Assembly (NCBI GenBank): GCA_002294045.1
Contig: DBEP01000035.1
Coordinates: 1-9,289 of the forward strand
Direction: 5' to 3'
From: Lachnoclostridium sp. UBA903
GTDB taxonomy: Bacteria > Bacillota > Clostridia > Lachnospirales > Lachnospiraceae
DNA: 9,289 nt
Shown here piece by piece: positions 5,731-9,289 of the stretch. How positions within the stretch are numbered: position 1 is the stretch's first letter; the number at the start of each line of letters is the position of its first letter. Both the position numbers and the translations under genes were made by a program. The notes under the pieces are model-generated. The model did no database searches and was not told the origin of the DNA. It saw nothing but the letters and a program-made list of their open reading frames with translations.

Positions 5731-7095
5731 CTAATTCTTGAAACTATGGATTGGGGCAGGAATTCTTCCTCCCCGGTTGATAAAATCATCACAGCAGAAG
5801 GAATTTACCGGCATTACCGGCGCATACCCAAGCAAACCTCCGAATTCAACCATATCTCCTACTTTTTTCCCGATAACCGGTATCAGACGGACTGCGGTCG
5901 TTTTTTGGTTAACCATACCGATTGCCATTTCATCTGCAATAATGCCGGATATGGTACTGGCTTTCGTATCCCCCGGAATTGCTATCATATCCAGACCTAC
6001 GGAACATACGCAGGTCATTGCTTCCAGCTTTTCCAGGGTAAGGGCTCCTGCCTGTACCGCATGGATCATTCCCTGATCTTCGCTGACCGGAATAAACGCG
6101 CCGCTTAATCCGCCCACATAGGAGGATGCCATTACACCGCCTTTTTTCACCTGGTCGTTTAAAAGTGCCAGTGCGGCCGTTGTTCCCGGTGCTCCTGCAT
6201 GCTCCAGACCCATTTCCTGGAATATCTCCGCAATGCTGTCTCCGACGGCAGGGGTGGGAGCCAGAGATAAATCAATAATACCAAAGGGGATATTTAATCT
6301 TTTAGAAGCTTCCTGTGCCACTAACTGGCCTACCCTGGTTATTTTAAAGGCAGTTGTTTTAATAGTTTCGCACAGGGTGCCAAAATCAGCGCCTCTGACA
6401 TTCTGCAACGCTGTTTTTACAACACCCGGTCCGCTGACGCCTACGTTAATGATGGCATCCCCCTCCGTAATACCATGAAAGGCGCCGGCCATAAAGGGAT
6501 TGTCATCCGGGGCATTGCAAAAAACGACCAGCTTGGCGCAGCCAAGGGAGTCTCTTTCTTTTGTAAGTTCTGCCGTCTCTAATATGATTTCCCCTAACAG
6601 TCTGACCGCATCCATATCAATGCCTGTTTTCGTCGAGCCTACATTAACGGAACTGCACACCCTTTCCGTAATCGCCAGAGCCCTCGGAATAGACTGAATC
6701 AGGCTTTTATCACCGGCTGTCATTCCTTTGGAAACAAGAGCGGAATAACCGCCGATAAAATTAACACCTACGGTTTTTGCCGCATCATCCAGGGTTTTTG
6801 CAATGGTCACATAATCCTCCGGACTTTTGCAGGCGGCTGCACCGACTAACGAAACGGGCGTAACCGATATTCTTTTGTTTACAATAGGGATGCCGTATTC
6901 CCTTTCGATTGCCTTGCCTGTTGCAACCAAATCCTTTGCAACGGTTGTAATTTTTTCAAATATTTTTCTGTTAAGTTCATCTAAATTATTATCCGCACAA
7001 TCCAGGAGGCTTATACCTAATGTAATGGTCCTGACGTCCAGATTTTCCTGCTCAATCATTTTATTGGTTTCAATAACTTCCTGTATATTTATCAT
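5731..7095 (-). CDS. PFL family protein (UPF0210/DUF711)
   Basis: Full-length member (454 aa) of the UPF0210/DUF711 family, named for fold resemblance to pyruvate formate-lyase-like barrels; its reaction is not established. Hydrophobic glycine-rich segments typical of the family run through it, such as NVGVSGPGVVKTAL, TPAVGDSIAEIFQEMG, GAPGTTAALALLNDQVKKGG and YVGGLSGAFIPVSEDQGM. There is no signal peptide or membrane helix, so it is cytosolic. The start at 7095 has AAAGGGA about eight bases upstream. It lies 21 nt downstream of the ACT-domain gene, a pairing recurrent in Firmicutes, which suggests the two products work together, the ACT protein perhaps sensing a small molecule. It carries no obvious glycyl-radical motif, so a PFL reaction should not be inferred from the name. 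Confidence 0.9.
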   Translation of the reverse strand: MINIQEVIETNKMIEQENLDVRTITLGISLLDCADNNLDELNRKIFEKITTVAKDLVATGKAIEREYGIPIVNKRISVTPVSLVGAAACKSPEDYVTIAKTLDDAAKTVGVNFIGGYSALVSKGMTAGDKSLIQSIPRALAITERVCSSVNVGSTKTGIDMDAVRLLGEIILETAELTKERDSLGCAKLVVFCNAPDDNPFMAGAFHGITEGDAIINVGVSGPGVVKTALQNVRGADFGTLCETIKTTAFKITRVGQLVAQEASKRLNIPFGIIDLSLAPTPAVGDSIAEIFQEMGLEHAGAPGTTAALALLNDQVKKGGVMASSYVGGLSGAFIPVSEDQGMIHAVQAGALTLEKLEAMTCVCSVGLDMIAIPGDTKASTISGIIADEMAIGMVNQKTTAVRLIPVIGKKVGDMVEFGGLLGYAPVMPVNSFCCDDFINRGGRIPAPIHSFKN

Positions 7096-7116
7096 TTTAT
7101 CAATCCCTTTGCTTTT

Positions 7117-7389
7117 TTATAAACGATGCATTTTATTAAAGATATCCTCATGCTGCGCTTTAATTATGACTCCGATTTCCTCTCCCACCTGTTCCAATTC
7201 GGTAGCCAGGTCCTCAAAGCTTTTAGGGGCATTATTGGCATCCACCACCATCATCATATTAAAATATCCCTGCACAATCGTTTGAGAAATATCTAAAATA
7301 TTCACCCGGTTATTAGCCAGATAGGTACATACCTTAGCGATAATTCCTACTCTGTCTTTGCCGACGACGGTTATAACTGTTTTTTTCAT
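7117..7389 (-). CDS. ACT domain-containing protein (UPF0237)
   Basis: Stand-alone 90-aa ACT domain. The sequence opens with the classic first strand and ligand-loop pattern, TVITVVGKDRVGIIAKV, followed by a helix (VCTYLANNRVNILDISQ), the strand GYFNMMMVVDA and a second helical half ending near QHEDIFNKMHRL. ACT domains usually bind amino acids or similar small ligands and regulate partner proteins; no ligand is known to me for this subfamily. The length matches the family and no other domain is attached. The start at 7389 has GGAGG seven bases upstream. It is the first gene of a likely two-gene unit with the PFL-family gene. A TATAAT at 7417-7412 may be its -10 box. Confidence 0.92.
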   Translation of the reverse strand: MKKTVITVVGKDRVGIIAKVCTYLANNRVNILDISQTIVQGYFNMMMVVDANNAPKSFEDLATELEQVGEEIGVIIKAQHEDIFNKMHRL

Positions 7390-7393
7390 TTTG

Positions 7394-7417
7394 TTTCCTC
7401 CAGTTGAATCTATTATA
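7394..7417 (-). promoter_or_regulatory. Leader of the ACT/PFL pair: -10-like box and RBS
   Basis: In the 86-nt gap after the MBL gene, a perfect TATAAT (7417-7412) lies just upstream of TGGAGG, the ribosome binding site of the ACT gene. There is no TTGACA-like box at 16-18 nt and no TG extension, so the promoter call is weak while the RBS is good. Confidence 0.4.
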
Positions 7418-7475
7418 GTTATTATTTGGGTGCACCGCTTTCTTCAGAAAATTAAAATGTCTTTTGATACGTTCG

Positions 7476-8273
7476 TTATACAGTTGACAGCATGTCGGAC
7501 ACCATATCTCTTTTTGCGATACTCAGCATAGTCTCGGAATTCCGGCCGTCCATAAACCGGTTTAATTCCACTCTGACTGTTTCATAGGCCAAATCTTCAT
7601 AATTATTCTCTTTGCTTAAATGCGCTAACGTAATATATTTTAGTTTTTCATGAAAAAGCCGGCAGATTAATCCGGCGGAATTCTCATTGGATAAATGGCC
7701 TCTGTCTCCTAAAATCCTCTGCTTCAAATAATAAGGATAGGCCCCGACCATAAGCATATTTACATCATGATTAGCTTCTAATAAAAGAATCTCTGAGCCG
7801 GTTAACTTTGAAATGACATAATCATCATATTTGCCTAAGTCCGTCGCCATTCCGATTTTGTGGCCGTCCGCCTGAAAAGTATAGCAGACCGGATTGGATG
7901 CATCGTGGGAAATTGCAAATGGCTCCACGGTAATGTCATTAATCTGGAATGGCTCATCCGGAGTTACGTAATGTAATAATTCTTTCGGAATACATCCCAT
8001 GCAATTCATTTTCAAAATTGAGTGCAGTGTTTCAGCGGTACCATACACGGGAGTATGATAACGTCTTGCAAGTACTCCCAGTCCTTGAATATGATCCGAA
8101 TGCTCATGGGTAATTAAAATCCCCTGTATATCTTCCGGGAAGATCTCAATACATTTTAAACCGTTTTCAATTCTTTTCCCGCTGATTCCCGCATCTACTA
8201 AAAGCTTTGTATGTTTGCTGCCTATAAAAGTACAATTCCCACTGCTGCCACTTGCTATACTGCATAAATTCAT
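7476..8273 (-). CDS. YycJ/WalJ-type MBL-fold metallo-hydrolase
   Basis: Cytosolic metallo-beta-lactamase-fold hydrolase, 265 aa, full length for the YycJ/WalJ group. It opens with the group signature SIASGSSGNCTFI (5-17). Metal ligands are visible: the HEHSDH motif (56-61; His56, His58, Asp60, His61), His123 in AISHDASNPV, Asp145 in MATDLG, and His218 in LAHLS. RGHLSN (191-196) is also typical. In Bacillus and streptococci WalJ lies with the walRK two-component genes and is linked to wall and DNA-repair phenotypes; here that context is absent and the gene follows coaE and a decayed gene. The start at 8273 has AAGGAG six to seven bases upstream. The fold and metal site are certain; the substrate is not. 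Confidence 0.9.
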   Translation of the reverse strand: MNLCSIASGSSGNCTFIGSKHTKLLVDAGISGKRIENGLKCIEIFPEDIQGILITHEHSDHIQGLGVLARRYHTPVYGTAETLHSILKMNCMGCIPKELLHYVTPDEPFQINDITVEPFAISHDASNPVCYTFQADGHKIGMATDLGKYDDYVISKLTGSEILLLEANHDVNMLMVGAYPYYLKQRILGDRGHLSNENSAGLICRLFHEKLKYITLAHLSKENNYEDLAYETVRVELNRFMDGRNSETMLSIAKRDMVSDMLSTV

Positions 8274-8304
8274 AAGTATCTCCTTTAGCCTTTTTATTAT
8301 TTCT

Positions 8305-8427
8305 TCAATACAATTCGATAATGTCTTTCTCCTTTAACGGCGCGGTAAAATCAGCTCTTTCACCGTTTAAAGTAATTACAATTTCCGCCCCTCCGGCTTT
8401 GGTCAGGTTAAAGGGTATCCGATGATA
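8305..8427 (-). pseudogene. C-terminal remnant of a lost protein, possibly FtsA-like
   Basis: About 40 codons on the minus strand read like genuine protein: after YHRIPFNLTKAGG comes EIVITLNG, and the frame closes with FTAPLKEKDIIELY and a TGA at 8307-8305. There is no ATG, GTG or TTG start, and an in-frame TAG lies at 8448-8446, inside the hairpin where the similarity to normal coding sequence stops. The NG turn followed by PLK..D.IELY resembles a small ubiquitin-like/beta-grasp domain. From memory, Lachnospiraceae FtsA-domain proteins end in such a module, and a gene of that kind could fit between coaE and the MBL gene; this is inference. The alternative is a chance open frame, but its composition argues against that. 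Confidence 0.5.
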
Positions 8428-8452
8428 GGAACATGATTTTCGTTCCTATCAT
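8422..8452 (-). repeat. Hairpin C, perfect 11-bp palindrome at the remnant's broken end
   Basis: On the minus strand the arm ATGATAGGAAC (8452-8442), a 9-nt loop GAAAATCAT and the arm GTTCCTATCAT (8432-8422) form a perfect 11-bp stem. There is no T-run after it on the minus strand, so it is not a normal terminator for coaE. It is closely related to hairpin D upstream of pepD. It spans the predicted start of transcription from the promoter just upstream, so it could act as an operator or as a structure at the 5' end of the mRNA. Alternatively it is a repeat that inserted where the old gene was deleted. Confidence 0.7.
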
Positions 8453-8481
8453 ATTATAACTTTATTTATTTCTCCAGTAAA
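8453..8481 (-). promoter_or_regulatory. Promoter candidate for the MBL hydrolase gene
   Basis: On the minus strand TTTACT (8481-8476, inside the last codons of coaE) and a perfect TATAAT (8458-8453) are spaced 17 nt apart. Transcription would start near 8446, inside hairpin C, giving a leader of about 170 nt that contains the pseudogene remnant. Confidence 0.5.
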
Positions 8482-9053
8482 GCTTCGATTTGCTCCATTA
8501 TTTTCGCTTTTGTACTATCATTTATTAAAATATGAGTACTGACCTTGCGGTATTCAGAATCACTAATCTGATTTTTAAATATTCTGTCTATTTTTTGTTC
8601 ATCATAGTTTCTCACCTGCTTAAGCCGTTCCCGCCTGATTCCATCCGGCGCACAGATATACCAGATTGCATCACAGAAATCTTTCAGCCCGGCCTGAACG
8701 GGCAGGGCCGTTTCCACGCAGATTAATTCTTCATTCTCCCTTTTTCTCTCTTCTATTAAATTTCTCACATAATCCATTACGTATGGGTGGGTAAAGGAAT
8801 TTAATTTCAAAAGCCGGTCTTTGTCATGATATACGATATTGGCCAAGACGGTCCGGTCTATATCGCCGCAGGGGTTTAAAATATCCTCTCCGAAATACTG
8901 TACGATAAGATTATAGGATATTTGCCCTTTTTCCATAAGCATATGGGCAATTCGGTCCGTGTTAATCAGATAGGCATTATAGTTATTTTTCAGTATTTCC
9001 GCTATCATGGATTTACCGCTGCCGATTCCGCCCGTAATTCCAATTACTTTCAT
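8466..9053 (-). CDS. coaE: Dephospho-CoA kinase
   Basis: Catalyses the last step of coenzyme A synthesis, phosphorylating the 3'-hydroxyl of the ribose of dephospho-CoA with ATP, in the cytosol. The 195-aa product has the N-terminal P-loop GITGGIGSGKS (5-15), the NTDRIAH segment with catalytic-type Asp33, FGEDIL and GDIDRTVLANIVY (63-75), THPYV (88-92), and the ICVETALPVQAG strand (111-122), which takes the place of the usual PLL.E motif. RRERLKQVR (140-148) is the lid, and the C-terminal THILINDS matches the family's D.VI.N pattern. Length is normal. The start at 9053 has AGGAG ten bases upstream. It sits 71 nt downstream of polA, a common arrangement in Firmicutes (often with mutM between, absent here). 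Confidence 0.95.
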   Translation of the reverse strand: MKVIGITGGIGSGKSMIAEILKNNYNAYLINTDRIAHMLMEKGQISYNLIVQYFGEDILNPCGDIDRTVLANIVYHDKDRLLKLNSFTHPYVMDYVRNLIEERKRENEELICVETALPVQAGLKDFCDAIWYICAPDGIRRERLKQVRNYDEQKIDRIFKNQISDSEYRKVSTHILINDSTKAKIMEQIEALLEK

Positions 9054-9124
9054 CTTCGGTTATCTCCTGATATGGTACTTTATTGATTTTATATGCTTTT
9101 TTGCATAGCTCCTGAACATGTCCT

Positions 9125-9289
9125 TTATTTCACTTCGTACCAGTTTGTACCTGTATTTACATCAGCCTCTAAAGGTATTTCCATCCGGACCGCTTTTGGC
9201 ATCTCTTCTTTTAATATGCAGGTTACCTGTTCCACCTCATCTTTATGTGCTTCCACCAATAATTCATCATGAATCTGTAATATGAGCCT
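9125..9289 (-). CDS. polA: DNA polymerase I, C-terminal end (partial, cut by window edge)
   Basis: Only the last 54 codons and the TAA stop (9127-9125) are inside the window; the gene continues to the right. The product is the repair and Okazaki-fragment-processing polymerase. The visible part contains polymerase motif C, QIHDELLVE, whose HDE carries a catalytic aspartate, followed by a helix (DEVEQVTCILKEEM) and the typical family ending LEADVNTGTNWYEVK. The reading frame is intact as far as it can be seen. The neighbouring coaE supports the identification. Confidence 0.95.
   Translation of the reverse strand, partial: RLILQIHDELLVEAHKDEVEQVTCILKEEMPKAVRMEIPLEADVNTGTNWYEVK

Noticed and set aside
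5574..5792. N-terminal extension of pepD by 73 codons
   Set aside because: It would overlap the end of the PFL-family gene, contains hairpin D and the terminator-like stem, and adds residues unlike the PepD family start.
5738..6108. Plus-strand frames of 112-120 codons opposite the PFL-family gene
   Set aside because: Antisense shadows of a well-conserved gene, with no RBS or recognisable domain.
6827..7285. Plus-strand frame of 152 codons opposite the PFL/ACT junction
   Set aside because: It spans two real minus-strand genes and their spacer; its hydrophobic composition is a mirror effect of the opposite-strand codons.
7429..7436. GGTGCACC palindrome upstream of the ACT gene as an operator
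   Set aside because: Eight bases only, with no second copy in the window; chance cannot be excluded.
9092..9107. Inverted repeat TATGC/GCATA between polA and coaE as a terminator
   Set aside because: The stem is only 5 bp and A/T-rich, with no T-run on the minus strand after it; polA and coaE are probably co-transcribed.

Overview
The window looks like a chromosomal segment of a low-to-moderate GC Gram-positive anaerobe of the class Clostridia, most likely Lachnospiraceae. Three things point there: the polA-coaE-MBL hydrolase order, the ACT/PFL-family (UPF0237/UPF0210) gene pair, and an envelope gene set typical of these bacteria (LCP ligase, membrane-anchored CapA-like protein, membrane-anchored M23 peptidase). 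The taxonomy is inferred from gene content and style, not from a marker gene. Every convincing coding region is on the minus strand, so transcription runs from right to left.

From right to left: the last 54 codons of DNA polymerase I (polA, cut by the right edge), then dephospho-CoA kinase (coaE). Next is a short decayed region holding what reads as the C-terminal scrap of a lost larger protein, with a perfect 11-bp hairpin at its broken end. It is followed by a YycJ/WalJ-type metallo-beta-lactamase-fold hydrolase, the ACT-domain protein and PFL-family protein pair, and a cytosolic PepD-type aminoacyl-histidine dipeptidase. The dipeptidase gene is almost fused (2-nt gap) to a gene for a membrane-anchored CapA-family protein. 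Then come an LCP-family glycopolymer transferase with a clear sigma-A promoter and a strong terminator, a 391-base gene-free stretch, and a membrane-anchored M23 (LytM-type) endopeptidase. An extended -10 promoter at the left edge probably serves the next gene outside the window.

Functionally, three genes (M23, LCP, CapA) act on or outside the membrane in cell-wall and surface-polymer work. The others are cytosolic housekeeping genes (replication, coenzyme A, peptide salvage) or conserved genes of unclear role (ACT/PFL, MBL hydrolase). Nothing indicates a prophage, CRISPR array, toxin-antitoxin pair or integrated plasmid.

The most interesting part is non-coding. The gap at 1046-1436 holds two tandem 88-bp copies of a two-hairpin element. 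They are about three quarters identical with no indels, and four consecutive base pairs of the long stem differ on both sides while keeping the pairing. That is the signature of a structure under selection or of a structured repeat family. It is followed by two competing hairpins ending in a plus-strand T-run. Two further related hairpins, upstream of pepD and downstream of coaE, share near-identical arms and suggest a dispersed palindromic repeat family.
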